A stretch of DNA of 64,000 nt from Fidelibacterota bacterium (GTDB lineage: Bacteria > Fidelibacterota > Marinisomatia > Marinisomatales > TCS55). The DNA lies in the NCBI GenBank assembly GCA_014239435.1, contig JAAZYX010000033.1:1-64000 (forward strand), given 5' to 3'. The notes below the pieces were generated by a model. That model saw only the letters and a program-made list of their open reading frames with translations, made no database searches and was not told the DNA's origin. This document shows positions 1 to 8,329 of the stretch, piece by piece (the stretch's first letter is position 1; every line of letters starts with the position of its first letter). Both the position numbers and the translations under genes were made by a program.

Positions 1-35
1 ACCAAGGAAGTGCTCTACCACTGAGCTACGTAGGC
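1..35 (-). tRNA. tRNA-Thr(GGT), partial, cut by window edge
   Basis: The reverse strand reads GCCTACG, T, A, then GCTC of the D stem, continuing to an anticodon arm whose loop begins TTGGT. This gives anticodon GGT (Thr). Only the 5' half (acceptor strand, D arm, start of anticodon arm) lies in the window. It is the last of four tRNA genes in one leftward cluster, matching thrT of the E. coli thrU-tyrU-glyT-thrT-tufB operon. Confidence 0.85.
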
Positions 36-41
36 ACTTCG

Positions 42-112
42 AGCGGGTGATGAGAATCGAACTCACGCTACCAGCTTGGAAGGCTGGAGTTCTACCATTG
101 AACTACACCCGC
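42..112 (-). tRNA. tRNA-Gly(TCC)
   Basis: On the reverse strand the 7-bp acceptor stem GCGGGTG/CACCCGC closes the molecule. The anticodon stem CCAGC/GCTGG holds loop CTTCCAA with anticodon TCC, which reads GGA glycine codons. The T loop has the usual GTTCGATTC. The discriminator base is T and no CCA is encoded. It is the third gene of the four-tRNA cluster and corresponds to E. coli glyT. Confidence 0.95.
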
Positions 113-116
113 AGCG

Positions 117-199
117 TGGGGAGAGAAGGATTCGAACCTCCGTAGACATACGTCGGCAGATTTACAGTCTGCTGCCTTTGACCGCTCGGCCATCTCCCC
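117..199 (-). tRNA. tRNA-Tyr(GTA)
   Basis: On the reverse strand the acceptor stem is GGGGAGA/TCTCCCC. The anticodon stem GCAGA/TCTGC encloses loop CTGTAAA with anticodon GTA. The gene is about 83 nt with a long variable arm, as expected for a class II tRNA-Tyr. CCA is not encoded. It is second in the cluster and corresponds to E. coli tyrU. Confidence 0.95.
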
Positions 200-259
200 T
201 ATTTTTAGTCTACCTTTTTATTCGGAACTACGACCAAAAATCAACCGACATTATGTATG

Positions 260-332
260 AGCCGGCGAAGGGATTCGAACCCCCGACCTGCTGATTACAA
301 ATCAGCTGCTCTACCAACTGAGCTACACCGGC
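260..332 (-). tRNA. tRNA-Thr(TGT)
   Basis: On the reverse strand the acceptor stem is GCCGGTG on the 5' side, pairing with CGCCGGC. The anticodon stem GCTGA/TCAGC holds loop TTTGTAA, anticodon TGT (Thr, ACA codons). The T arm contains GGTTCGAATCC. CCA is not encoded. It is the first gene of the leftward cluster and corresponds to thrU of E. coli; the promoter for the whole operon should lie at 333-553. Confidence 0.95.
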
Positions 333-553
333 AAATATCACTCATATAACCGTCAGTAAATCCGCTAGATTTAATCATAATTGATACCACAATAAGACGT
401 ATTAATTCCGGTTTACAAATCCGGGAAATTTTATGATTGGCATCTTTTCTTACGTTCACTTCGAGTTGACCTATACGAATAAAGCCCGGAAAATTAAATT
501 AGAATACTTACAGTAGCAATAATTTTAGAGATATTTTAAAAGAAAATTTTAAT
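333..553 (-). promoter_or_regulatory. gene-free spacer with possible tRNA operon promoter
   Basis: This 221-bp AT-rich stretch separates the end of cysS from the tRNA cluster. On the reverse strand TATGAT at 379..374 resembles a sigma70 -10 box and lies about 42 bp before the tRNA-Thr 5' end, a normal distance for a tRNA leader. No good -35 hexamer sits 16-18 bp further upstream, so the call is weak. I see no ORF and no clear terminator hairpin with a T run after cysS. Confidence 0.3.
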
Positions 554-1942
554 TTAAAGTTTCTTGATTTTGGGGCCAGATGGCGTGTCTTCTACACTCC
601 ACCCTTTTTCGGACAATTCATATCTGATTCGGTCTGATGCATCCCAATTTTTTTCTTGCCTTGCAGTTTCTCTTTTTTCTGCCATTTCCATAATTTCTTT
701 CGGTATATCCTCGGAGACTGAAAAAATCTGGAATACACTGTTAAATTTCTCTAAAAATTTAAGCCCGCTAACTGCCTCATTTTTTGATATACTTCCTTCA
801 TCAAACATGGAATTCATTTTTCTTAGCCATTCAAAGAAAACTGCAAGCGCTTCGGGAATATTAAGGTCATCGTCCAATGCTGACATGAATAATTCAAATT
901 CTTTCGGTAAATCTAAATTGGAAAGCTCTGAATTTTCACAATGAGCTTCAAGCCGTTCTTTAAAATCCTTAATTCTTGCGATGGTTTTTTTCGCATCGGA
1001 CGCTTTGGCTAAGGTAAAATTCAACCGCGATCTGTAATGGCCATTCAGTAAGGAAAAGCGAATCGCTTCTGGTGAAATTCCTTTTTTTACAAGGTCATCC
1101 ACACGGAAATAATTCCCAAGAGATTTGCTCATTTTTCCGCCATCAACAAGAAGGTGCTCAGAATGCATCCAGAAATTTACAAATTTAGACCCTGTCCCCG
1201 CTACAGATTGAGCCCATTCATTTTCATGATGCGGAAATATATTGTCAGTGCCTCCACAATGGATGTCAAAATGCCTACCAAGATAATGCATAGACATTGC
1301 TGAACATTCAATGTGCCAGCCCGGCCTTCCTTTTCCCCACGGAGAGTCCCAGCCAATATCACCGTCATTTTCCTTCCATGATTTCCACAGTGCAAAATCC
1401 TGCGGATTGTCTTTTGAATAATCATCCGAGGAAACGCGATCCGTCTGCTGCTGGCCACCCATATTCAATCGAGCCAATTTGCCGTAATCACCAAAGGACC
1501 CAATTGAAAAATAAATGGATCCATCTTCGGTCTCATAGGCATATTCTTTTTCAAGCAATAATTGAATTAAGTCAATCATAATATCAATATGATTAGTTGC
1601 CGCAGGATATTCATCTGCCGGCAAAATATTGAGTTGTTCTGAATCCTGGAAAAATAATTCCGTAAATTTTTTAGTAAACAATTTTAAATCCTGACCTTCC
1701 ATATTGGCTCGGTCGATGGTCTTATCATCCACATCAGTCAGGTTCATGATGTGCGTAACCTCAAATCCACGAAGTAACAAATATCGTTTTAAAAAATCCT
1801 CAAATAAAAATGTTCTGAAATTTCCGATATGCGCATAATCATATACCGTGGGGCCGCAGGTATACAACTTTACTTTTCCATCTTCTAAAGGTGTAAATGC
1901 TTCCTTTTGTTTTGTGGCTGTATTAAAAAATGTGATACTCAT
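554..1942 (-). CDS. cysS: cysteine--tRNA ligase (CysS)
   Basis: This is a class I aminoacyl-tRNA synthetase that activates cysteine and attaches it to tRNA-Cys in the cytoplasm. The 462-residue product matches the family length. Visible landmarks are the HIGH-type motif HIGN at residues 38-41, zinc-ligand cysteines at C29 and C213, HCGGTDNIFPHHENE (the remaining zinc and substrate region) and KMSKS at 270-274. The C-terminal DALR-like helical region is present. The ATG start is 6 bp after the ddl stop, suggesting co-transcription at the end of the leftward run. Nothing appears missing. Confidence 0.97.
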   Translation of the reverse strand: MSITFFNTATKQKEAFTPLEDGKVKLYTCGPTVYDYAHIGNFRTFLFEDFLKRYLLLRGFEVTHIMNLTDVDDKTIDRANMEGQDLKLFTKKFTELFFQDSEQLNILPADEYPAATNHIDIMIDLIQLLLEKEYAYETEDGSIYFSIGSFGDYGKLARLNMGGQQQTDRVSSDDYSKDNPQDFALWKSWKENDGDIGWDSPWGKGRPGWHIECSAMSMHYLGRHFDIHCGGTDNIFPHHENEWAQSVAGTGSKFVNFWMHSEHLLVDGGKMSKSLGNYFRVDDLVKKGISPEAIRFSLLNGHYRSRLNFTLAKASDAKKTIARIKDFKERLEAHCENSELSNLDLPKEFELFMSALDDDLNIPEALAVFFEWLRKMNSMFDEGSISKNEAVSGLKFLEKFNSVFQIFSVSEDIPKEIMEMAEKRETARQEKNWDASDRIRYELSEKGWSVEDTPSGPKIKKL

Positions 1943-1948
1943 TTTGGT

Positions 1949-2851
1949 TTAAAAATCCTCTATGGCCAATTGGATTATTTTTGCAATGAGATCATTAAAT
2001 GAGATGCCGTGTGCTTTTGCTGATTTTGGGAACAAACTGGTTGAAGTCATTCCTGGCAGTGTATTGATTTCCAAAAAATACGCATCGCCATTGTTATCAA
2101 TCCTGAAATCCACACGCGAATAATGTCTGCATCCCATCATCGTGTGGATTTGCAGCGCGATTGCTTGAATGTCACTTGTTTTATTTTCCGGGATATCTGC
2201 AGGACAAAGGTACTCACTCATTCCGCTTGTGTACTTACATTGATAATCATAAAATTCGTTGGATGGAATGATTTCTACAATTGGATACGTTTCATTTCCT
2301 ATAACCGAAACGGTTATTTCTTTTCCCTGAATATATTCTTCAATTAAGACAACTCCCGTATGCTGCCTTGCCGCATTCACTGCCTCCTTTAGTTGAGAAG
2401 AATCTCGAATGATGGATAAACCGATTGAACTTCCCTCCCTACTTGGTTTTACAACGAGCGGATACGTTAATTCAATACTGTTCGGAATTTCTTCTTTCTT
2501 ATCTAATGTGATCCAGTTGGGTGTTTTTATTCCTTTATTTTGTGCAAGAGATTTTGATACGCGTTTATCCATACAAATTGCCGATGATTCCACTCCCGAA
2601 CCGGTGAATGGCATTTGAATTGATTTTAAAAATCCTTGAATGGCGCCGTCCTCTCCTCCAGTTCCATGAAGCCCATTAAATACCAAGTCTGCCGATTTAA
2701 TTTCAGGAATGAGGGATTCAAGGTTTCCGTTTAATTCGACTTTTACAACTTCATGTCCCAATGCGCCGCACGCTTCAGCAATAGCATTTCCAGAATCCAA
2801 AGACACCTCTCGTTCGCCCGAATGTCCGCCCATAATTACCGCAATTTTCAT
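1949..2851 (-). CDS. ddl: D-alanine--D-alanine ligase (Ddl)
   Basis: This ATP-grasp enzyme joins two D-alanines for the peptidoglycan stem peptide in the cytoplasm. The N-terminal MKIAVIMGGHSGEREVSL is the family signature. Further on are GLHGTGGEDGAIQG, VVKPSREGSSIGLSI (ATP-binding) and FLEINTLPGMTSTSLFPK (metal and substrate loop). I start it at the ATG at 2851 (300 aa) rather than an in-frame codon eight residues earlier. That ATG begins exactly at MKIAVIMGG and overlaps the upstream stop as ATGA, typical of translational coupling. The pairing with an HAD sugar-phosphatase gene points to a cell-envelope operon. Confidence 0.96.
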   Translation of the reverse strand: MKIAVIMGGHSGEREVSLDSGNAIAEACGALGHEVVKVELNGNLESLIPEIKSADLVFNGLHGTGGEDGAIQGFLKSIQMPFTGSGVESSAICMDKRVSKSLAQNKGIKTPNWITLDKKEEIPNSIELTYPLVVKPSREGSSIGLSIIRDSSQLKEAVNAARQHTGVVLIEEYIQGKEITVSVIGNETYPIVEIIPSNEFYDYQCKYTSGMSEYLCPADIPENKTSDIQAIALQIHTMMGCRHYSRVDFRIDNNGDAYFLEINTLPGMTSTSLFPKSAKAHGISFNDLIAKIIQLAIEDF

Positions 2852-3396
2852 TTCGATTCTCTTACTAAAATCCAATCCGCAGCTTCTTTCAAATCTGAAA
2901 CTACTGCAGTTGGGAAATCTTCGTTTTTATAATGCGCTTCCGTTTTCAATCCATTCCCGGTTTTCACAAGTATTCCATCCATTCCTAATGCTTGCGCTAC
3001 TTTCATATCCGCAATGCTATCGCCTATCATAACAGAGTTGCCGAGGTTTATTTTCTGCTCTTTGGCAGCTTCTTCAAACATCCCAATATTTGGCTTTCTG
3101 CGATGGGTTGCTTTATCAGGATGATCTGTGCATACATATATACTGAGTAAATTCAATCCATTATCCTTAAATGAATTTCGCACATATTGGTGGATATTTT
3201 CCAGTGCAGGCAATGCAATAATTCCACGCGAAACCCCTGACTGATTCGTTACAATACAAAACCGATTATCTGATAATTTCCTCAGCGCTTGAAAAGTGAA
3301 ATCAAAAAATGAAAAATCTTTTAGATGATTGATATATCCAGGATCTCGATTTAGAGTACCGTCCCGATCTAAAAATATTGTATCATATTTTTTCAT
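2848..3396 (-). CDS. gmhB: HAD-IIIA phosphatase, GmhB-like
   Basis: The family removes the 7-phosphate from D-glycero-manno-heptose 1,7-bisphosphate in ADP-heptose synthesis for LPS core. HAD motif I is FLDRDGTLN (nucleophile D10, acid D12), motif II lies in IVTNQSG, and the last motif is MIGDSIADM. Length (182 aa) fits GmhB. The zinc loop is reduced: where many members have C-x-H...C-x-C-R-K-P, this one has CTDHPDKATHRRKP, keeping one Cys and adding a His. The same fold includes histidinol phosphatase. A heptosyltransferase gene at 17885-18913 supports a heptose role. Confidence 0.8.
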   Translation of the reverse strand: MKKYDTIFLDRDGTLNRDPGYINHLKDFSFFDFTFQALRKLSDNRFCIVTNQSGVSRGIIALPALENIHQYVRNSFKDNGLNLLSIYVCTDHPDKATHRRKPNIGMFEEAAKEQKINLGNSVMIGDSIADMKVAQALGMDGILVKTGNGLKTEAHYKNEDFPTAVVSDLKEAADWILVRESK

Positions 3397-3398
3397 TA

Positions 3399-4376
3399 CT
3401 AAGCCGGTGATTCCTTTAAATCACGAAATCGGATGGATCCCTTTATGAAATATACCGCACCAATCACCAATAATGGAAAAAATCCAATCGCGTGTATGAT
3501 TACTGCAAATGCTTGCGCTTGAGTTAGTTCGACTTGGTACACAATCGTTAATACATATACCGCCGCTGCATGATAGGTGCCGACATATCCGGGGGCTGAC
3601 GGAATCGTGATCGCAAGCGTAGTTGAAATAAGTACAATTCCCATCGCCGACCACGATAGCTCAATGCCAGTAGCTTTCACCACAATCCATACGGACACAT
3701 AATACAGAACCCATAGAAATAAGGTATGAAAAACGATCATTCCAGTATGCTTTGTATCTTTTAGCGCTGTAATACCGTTCAGCACATTATTTAGAGCTGA
3801 TAAAATTCTTCGTCCCAGTTTTGATTCAAAGATTTGCCAGTGAATAACCTTTTCATGGAATTGCGAATGGCTTTTTCCCAGCCAAATAATCGCTATAAAA
3901 ATAAAAAGAGTAATGCCTCCAACGGATAACAGTAACCCGTTGCTTAGTGTGCCCGATGGAACGGTCGGGGCGAAAATGCCAATCATCAGCACAAGGCCTA
4001 CCATATCCAGAATGCGCTCTAATATAATGGTGCCAAAAGAGGATGATGGTGTCAACGTTGTGAAGGAAGCTACGCTATAAGCTCGCAAAACTTCACCGAG
4101 GCGAAACGGTAAAATACCATTTCCAAAATATCCAACCATAGTCGAACCAAATAATGGATGCAACTTTATCTTTTCAAATGGAATTAAAATCAGCCGCCAC
4201 CGTTCTGCTCGGACTCCAACACTAAAAACCATTAGAACCATCGCTGCCGCTCCCCAAAAAAGGTTTACTTTCGAAATGGTATCTATGAGCTGTGCAAAAT
4301 CCATCCCTCTGAAAGCATAATATAGTCCGATGGCGCTCATGATAAAGCCAACAGATAATTTGATCCACTTATTCAC
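3399..4376 (-). CDS. UPF0104 / YbhN-like integral membrane protein
   Basis: The 325-residue protein has about eight hydrophobic helices and matches the lysylphosphatidylglycerol synthase transmembrane (UPF0104, AglD2/YbhN) family. Its relatives act as lipid flippase-like domains, for example the membrane half of MprF. Family-like segments are GYFGNGILPFRLGEVLRAY, FGTIILERILDMVGL and PSAPGYVGTYHAA. The start is a GTG overlapping the 3' end of lolA. No lysyltransferase domain is attached, so a lysyl-PG role is not implied. The substrate is unknown; an envelope lipid is a reasonable inference from its neighbours lolA and the GmhB-like gene. Confidence 0.8.
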   Translation of the reverse strand: MNKWIKLSVGFIMSAIGLYYAFRGMDFAQLIDTISKVNLFWGAAAMVLMVFSVGVRAERWRLILIPFEKIKLHPLFGSTMVGYFGNGILPFRLGEVLRAYSVASFTTLTPSSSFGTIILERILDMVGLVLMIGIFAPTVPSGTLSNGLLLSVGGITLFIFIAIIWLGKSHSQFHEKVIHWQIFESKLGRRILSALNNVLNGITALKDTKHTGMIVFHTLFLWVLYYVSVWIVVKATGIELSWSAMGIVLISTTLAITIPSAPGYVGTYHAAAVYVLTIVYQVELTQAQAFAVIIHAIGFFPLLVIGAVYFIKGSIRFRDLKESPA

Positions 4377-4953
4377 GAAGGTCTATTGTATCCTTTACAT
4401 CCGGATTAAAAAAATGAAACTTTGATTCCAAACCGATTGATTTTGTTTTTACAATATTCATGACAGTTTTAGTCTCAGGTCCATTGTCCAAAACGATTTT
4501 TTGCGGTAAAAAAGATTCCTCATCCATGACAATGGTGCCACTCGCATCCAATTCCGGAACGGAAAAACTGATTGTGATTTGGCTATTTTCTATCATTTGA
4601 TCCATAATTTTGAGATTATTTCCATCATCGTTTAACAGTGAAATTATATTCACGTTTCCTTGATATAATGTGTCCTTTATGAGTTGAGAGGATGATTTGT
4701 TCCACGTTTGAACATAGTTGCCTTCCACCTTGATTTCCTGGTCACCTATAGAAGCCAAATACCGGTTTGCGCCGATAATCTCAATTTCACCCGTCCCGGT
4801 CCAGGATTCACCCTGCATAGTTTGGATCATTTCAAACGAGAGCTCTACGCCAGGCGGATGTGTCAGTGCAGTCCGTAGGGAATCAATATAACTCGGCTGA
4901 GCACTGAGAGAAAACGTCAGAATAAGAAGCAGAATGGAAAATGGCTTAGACAA
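4369..4953 (-). CDS. lolA: LolA-like outer-membrane lipoprotein carrier
   Basis: LolA carries lipoproteins across the periplasm to the outer membrane. The 194-residue product begins with a signal peptide ending near SLSAQ, followed by a beta-rich domain. Its sequence (SFEMIQTMQGESWTGTGEI, NRYLASIGDQEIKVEGNYV, and the closing FHFFNPDVKDTIDL) follows the LolA pattern of an F-x-P end strand. The start codon is TTG; no later in-frame ATG would keep the signal peptide. It lies 5 bp after ftsK, a pairing common in bacteria. LolA sequences are weakly conserved, so I am less sure of orthology than of fold. Confidence 0.75.
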   Translation of the reverse strand: MSKPFSILLLILTFSLSAQPSYIDSLRTALTHPPGVELSFEMIQTMQGESWTGTGEIEIIGANRYLASIGDQEIKVEGNYVQTWNKSSSQLIKDTLYQGNVNIISLLNDDGNNLKIMDQMIENSQITISFSVPELDASGTIVMDEESFLPQKIVLDNGPETKTVMNIVKTKSIGLESKFHFFNPDVKDTIDLRE

Positions 4954-4958
4954 TCCGG

Positions 4959-7352
4959 TTAGGTATCTAAACTTTCAAGATAGCTTTCATCCACCAAGAC
5001 TTCCCTGGCTTTGCTTCCTGTAAATGGACCTACAATCCCAGCCTGTTCCATTTCGTCAATAAGTCTTGCTGCCCTAGAATAGCCTAATTTCAATCTGCGC
5101 TGAATGAGAGAAATTGATCCTTGCTGATGTGTAATAACAAGTTGAACTGCATCGTTGAACATTTCATCCTGCCCTCCGCTTCCGCTAAAATCCGTTCCGC
5201 CTACCGTCCCTTCTCTAATTGTTGGCAGCACCAAAGCTTCCGGTTTTGGCTGATCTTTTACATGCGTGACAATGGATTCAATTTCCTCTAAAGAGATAAA
5301 GGCATTATGCATACGAACAGGTTCCGACGAGCCTGAGCCAAGGTAAAGCATATCGCCTTTTCCAATAAGCTTCTCCGCTCCGGACGTATCGATAATGGTT
5401 CTGGAATCAATTTTTGTCGCAACCTGAAAAGCTATCCTTGATGGAAAATTCGCCTTAATGACGCCGGTGATCACATCCACTGAAGGACGCTGGGTAGCCA
5501 CAACCAGATGAATCCCCACAGCTCTGGCAAGCTGCGCAAGGCGAGCTATCGGCGCTTCCACATCCCGTGCGCTCATCATCATGAGGTCTGCCAATTCATC
5601 AATAACGACAATGATATACGGCATAATGGGATTGCCAGCTTTTTCCATTTTCGTATTGTATTCAGCAATATTCCGTACAGTTTCATCCGCCATTTTATTG
5701 TAGCGGCGTTCCATTTCTTTTTCGACAGAGCGCAATGCAAGAATAGAATGATCAAGCGACGTAACAATCGGTTCATCAATATCTTCCATTTCAAGAAGAT
5801 GATAACCTTCTAATCCACGGTACAATGTAATTTCTACTTTCTTAGGATCGATGATTACAAATTTGATTTCATCGGGTGTAGCAGAATAGAGTAGACTGCA
5901 CACAATGGTATTTAAGCATACAGATTTCCCTGAACCTGTCGTGCCGGCAATCAGCAAATGCGGCATTTCATCTAATTCCAATGTGGAAATTTCGCCGGAA
6001 GTGGTTTTACCGATTGCCAAAGTCAGATTGAAATTTGAATTCACAAATTTTTCCGAGCTTATAACGGACTTAAAATAAACTGTGTCCGGGTTTTTGTTCG
6101 GGATTTCGATTCCAACGGAAGATTTTCCCGGGATTGGTGCAATCACACGCACTCGGCTGGCTTCCATTACCCTTGCAAGATCATCTGCTAATGCCACAAA
6201 TTTATTAACGCGTACACCTTCGGCTGGCTCCACTTCAAACAAGGTAATCACCGGGCCGGGACTCACATTCACCACGCGCCCTTCCACCCCAAATGTATTT
6301 AACGATTGCGTCAAAAAGTTCGCCCTTTCAACCAACTCATCTTTGCTCAAGCCGCTATGAATTATTGGAGGCGATTCAAGGATATCCGCGAGCGGAAGTT
6401 GGTATTTCCGTTTTGGTTTTGCGCGCTCTGAAATTGCATCCAGATCAATTTCCTCTTCTTTGACTTCTTCGCCGATCTCGATAGCAGATCCGCTTTCTGG
6501 AATGGTGTGTTCTGAGCCATCAGGTTCGACATTTTCTGCTTCTTCTCCTGAAGGTGATTCCTCACTTTTTTCAGTTACAGTATCGTCTGATTCTGGTTGT
6601 TCCGGTTGTGTAGAAATTTCTTCCGAAGCCATTGCTTCCTGTGGCGGAATCGGTTCATCTTCAGCGTCCTGAGTCGGCTCATCTAATTCCTGCTTTTCAG
6701 GTTCATTCGGAATAGCTTCCTTTTCTTTTCTCTTCAGTCTTTTTAATAAGTTTTTGGTATGTTTTCGTTTTTCGGTTTGTTCTTCTTCATGAATTTGAAC
6801 GAGGTTTTTCTGTTCACGCTTTGTTTTTATAGCGTTGATCCACTTTTCGATAGGAGCATAAAAACTGACGGAGAAATAGGATCGGACCAAGATAAGCCAA
6901 AGAACAATAACGATAGTAAAAGCGCCGATAGGATGCAGGAAAAACTCATGTAGAAAATGCGCTATGGTTCCCGCCAAGAGTCCACTTGCTTCGAAAGTTG
7001 GATTTGTTATAATAGTTTTTTCAATGACGCCAATAGAGATGGCTGTCAGCACCATTCCTGCTAAAAAGAATTGAGTCATCCGTGTTAATTTTTCTAATTC
7101 CTGTTTGCTGAAAAGCCACCACCCCCAAATGCAACCTAAGGCCGGAATAATGAGTGTGCTGTACCCAAAAGTCATTTTAATTAAAAACCACGATATCAAA
7201 ACGCCGACCACTCCCATAGGATTTTCGATTTGTGTTTGAGCGGAAATACCGCCGGGATCTTCGCCGGCGTGATAACCCAGCTGACTCACGAACACTAGAA
7301 ACGAGACCGCCATTGTGAGAATCCCAACAATTTCTAACCGTTTTTCATTCAT
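4959..7352 (-). CDS. ftsK: DNA translocase FtsK
   Basis: FtsK is the septum-anchored ATPase that pumps the chromosome terminus and activates dimer resolution. The 797-residue product starts with about four membrane helices (roughly residues 10-165). A charged, Glu/Pro-rich linker follows (to about 310), then the motor domain with Walker A GTTGSGKS at about 470-477 and Walker B VVIDELADLMM. The C-terminal winged-helix gamma domain (SLIQRRLKLGYSRAARLIDEME) reads the polar sequence motifs. I use the ATG at 7352, which begins MNEKRLEIVG just after the upstream stop; the earlier in-frame start would overlap that gene. Confidence 0.96.
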   Translation of the reverse strand: MNEKRLEIVGILTMAVSFLVFVSQLGYHAGEDPGGISAQTQIENPMGVVGVLISWFLIKMTFGYSTLIIPALGCIWGWWLFSKQELEKLTRMTQFFLAGMVLTAISIGVIEKTIITNPTFEASGLLAGTIAHFLHEFFLHPIGAFTIVIVLWLILVRSYFSVSFYAPIEKWINAIKTKREQKNLVQIHEEEQTEKRKHTKNLLKRLKRKEKEAIPNEPEKQELDEPTQDAEDEPIPPQEAMASEEISTQPEQPESDDTVTEKSEESPSGEEAENVEPDGSEHTIPESGSAIEIGEEVKEEEIDLDAISERAKPKRKYQLPLADILESPPIIHSGLSKDELVERANFLTQSLNTFGVEGRVVNVSPGPVITLFEVEPAEGVRVNKFVALADDLARVMEASRVRVIAPIPGKSSVGIEIPNKNPDTVYFKSVISSEKFVNSNFNLTLAIGKTTSGEISTLELDEMPHLLIAGTTGSGKSVCLNTIVCSLLYSATPDEIKFVIIDPKKVEITLYRGLEGYHLLEMEDIDEPIVTSLDHSILALRSVEKEMERRYNKMADETVRNIAEYNTKMEKAGNPIMPYIIVVIDELADLMMMSARDVEAPIARLAQLARAVGIHLVVATQRPSVDVITGVIKANFPSRIAFQVATKIDSRTIIDTSGAEKLIGKGDMLYLGSGSSEPVRMHNAFISLEEIESIVTHVKDQPKPEALVLPTIREGTVGGTDFSGSGGQDEMFNDAVQLVITHQQGSISLIQRRLKLGYSRAARLIDEMEQAGIVGPFTGSKAREVLVDESYLESLDT

Positions 7353-7363
7353 CGCAGAGATTC

Positions 7364-8329
7364 TCAATCGGATCCATGAACAGATTTGAACCATTCCACA
7401 AACTGCTGTATTCCTTTTTCAAAAGAAGTCTGAGGATTATAACCGAGTCGGCGCTGGCTTCTACCGATATCTGCAAAAGTTTGGACCACATCTCCCATAG
7501 GCATCTCTGACAGGGTGATGTCCGGGGATTTTCCGATGGCTTCACCAATCACATGTACCATGTCGATCAGTTTGACAGGTTCTGAGTTTCCGAGGTTGTA
7601 AATCACAAAGTTGTCCGGCGATTGTGCCGCTTTGATTATACCATCTATTATATCATCAATGTAAGTATAATCTCTAGAACTGGTGCCGTCGCCAAAAACC
7701 GAAATACCTTCGCCATTGCTAATCGATCGAACAAAGGAATGAATGGCCATTTCCGGTCGCTGCCGTGGGCCGTAAACCGTAAAGAATCTGAGACACGTTA
7801 CGGACAGTCCGGTAAGATGATGGTACGTCTGGCACAGCAATTCACCCATGCGCTTGGATGAACCATACGGCGAAATCTGGCCGTCCACTCTATCATCTTC
7901 CGAAAAAGGTATTTTTTCATTATTACCGTACACAGATGAGGACGACGCAAAAACAAAGTGTTTTACATTATGATCTTTTGCCGCATCCAACAAAACTTGA
8001 GTTCCCATTACATTGACATCCATATATAATCCCGGGTTTTCAACCGATGGCCTTACGCCTGCCATGGCAGCCAGATGAATTACGAGTCCGATATCATGAT
8101 TTTCAAAAAGTGCAGAAACGGTTTTCTCGTTTCTAATATCACCTTCCACAAATGAATAATTTTCAGATGATAAATGCGAACGCTGATTCCGTTTTTTAAT
8201 TTCAGAATTATAGAAATCATTCATATTATCGAGGCAAACGACGGATTGATTATCGGCTAACAGACGGTCAATTAGATGCGATCCAATAAATCCGCATCCG
8301 CCGGTTACAAGGATTGAAGCATCAGTCAT
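7364..8329 (-). CDS. NAD-dependent sugar epimerase (UDP-glucuronate 4-epimerase-like)
   Basis: An extended short-chain dehydrogenase acting on a nucleotide sugar. The N-terminal Rossmann motif is TGGCGFIGSHL, the segment LDNMNDFYNSEIKKRN resembles UDP-glucuronate/UDP-galactose 4-epimerases, and the catalytic YxxxK is YGSSK. RFFTVYGPRQRPEMA and SSRDYTYIDDI are typical of the same group. The ATG at 8329 (MTDASILVTGG) overlaps the gcvT end by 8 bp; a second ATG four codons earlier is also possible. Likely role: supplying an epimerised sugar for LPS or exopolysaccharide. Exact substrate cannot be read from the sequence. Confidence 0.85.
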   Translation of the reverse strand: MTDASILVTGGCGFIGSHLIDRLLADNQSVVCLDNMNDFYNSEIKKRNQRSHLSSENYSFVEGDIRNEKTVSALFENHDIGLVIHLAAMAGVRPSVENPGLYMDVNVMGTQVLLDAAKDHNVKHFVFASSSSVYGNNEKIPFSEDDRVDGQISPYGSSKRMGELLCQTYHHLTGLSVTCLRFFTVYGPRQRPEMAIHSFVRSISNGEGISVFGDGTSSRDYTYIDDIIDGIIKAAQSPDNFVIYNLGNSEPVKLIDMVHVIGEAIGKSPDITLSEMPMGDVVQTFADIGRSQRRLGYNPQTSFEKGIQQFVEWFKSVHGSD

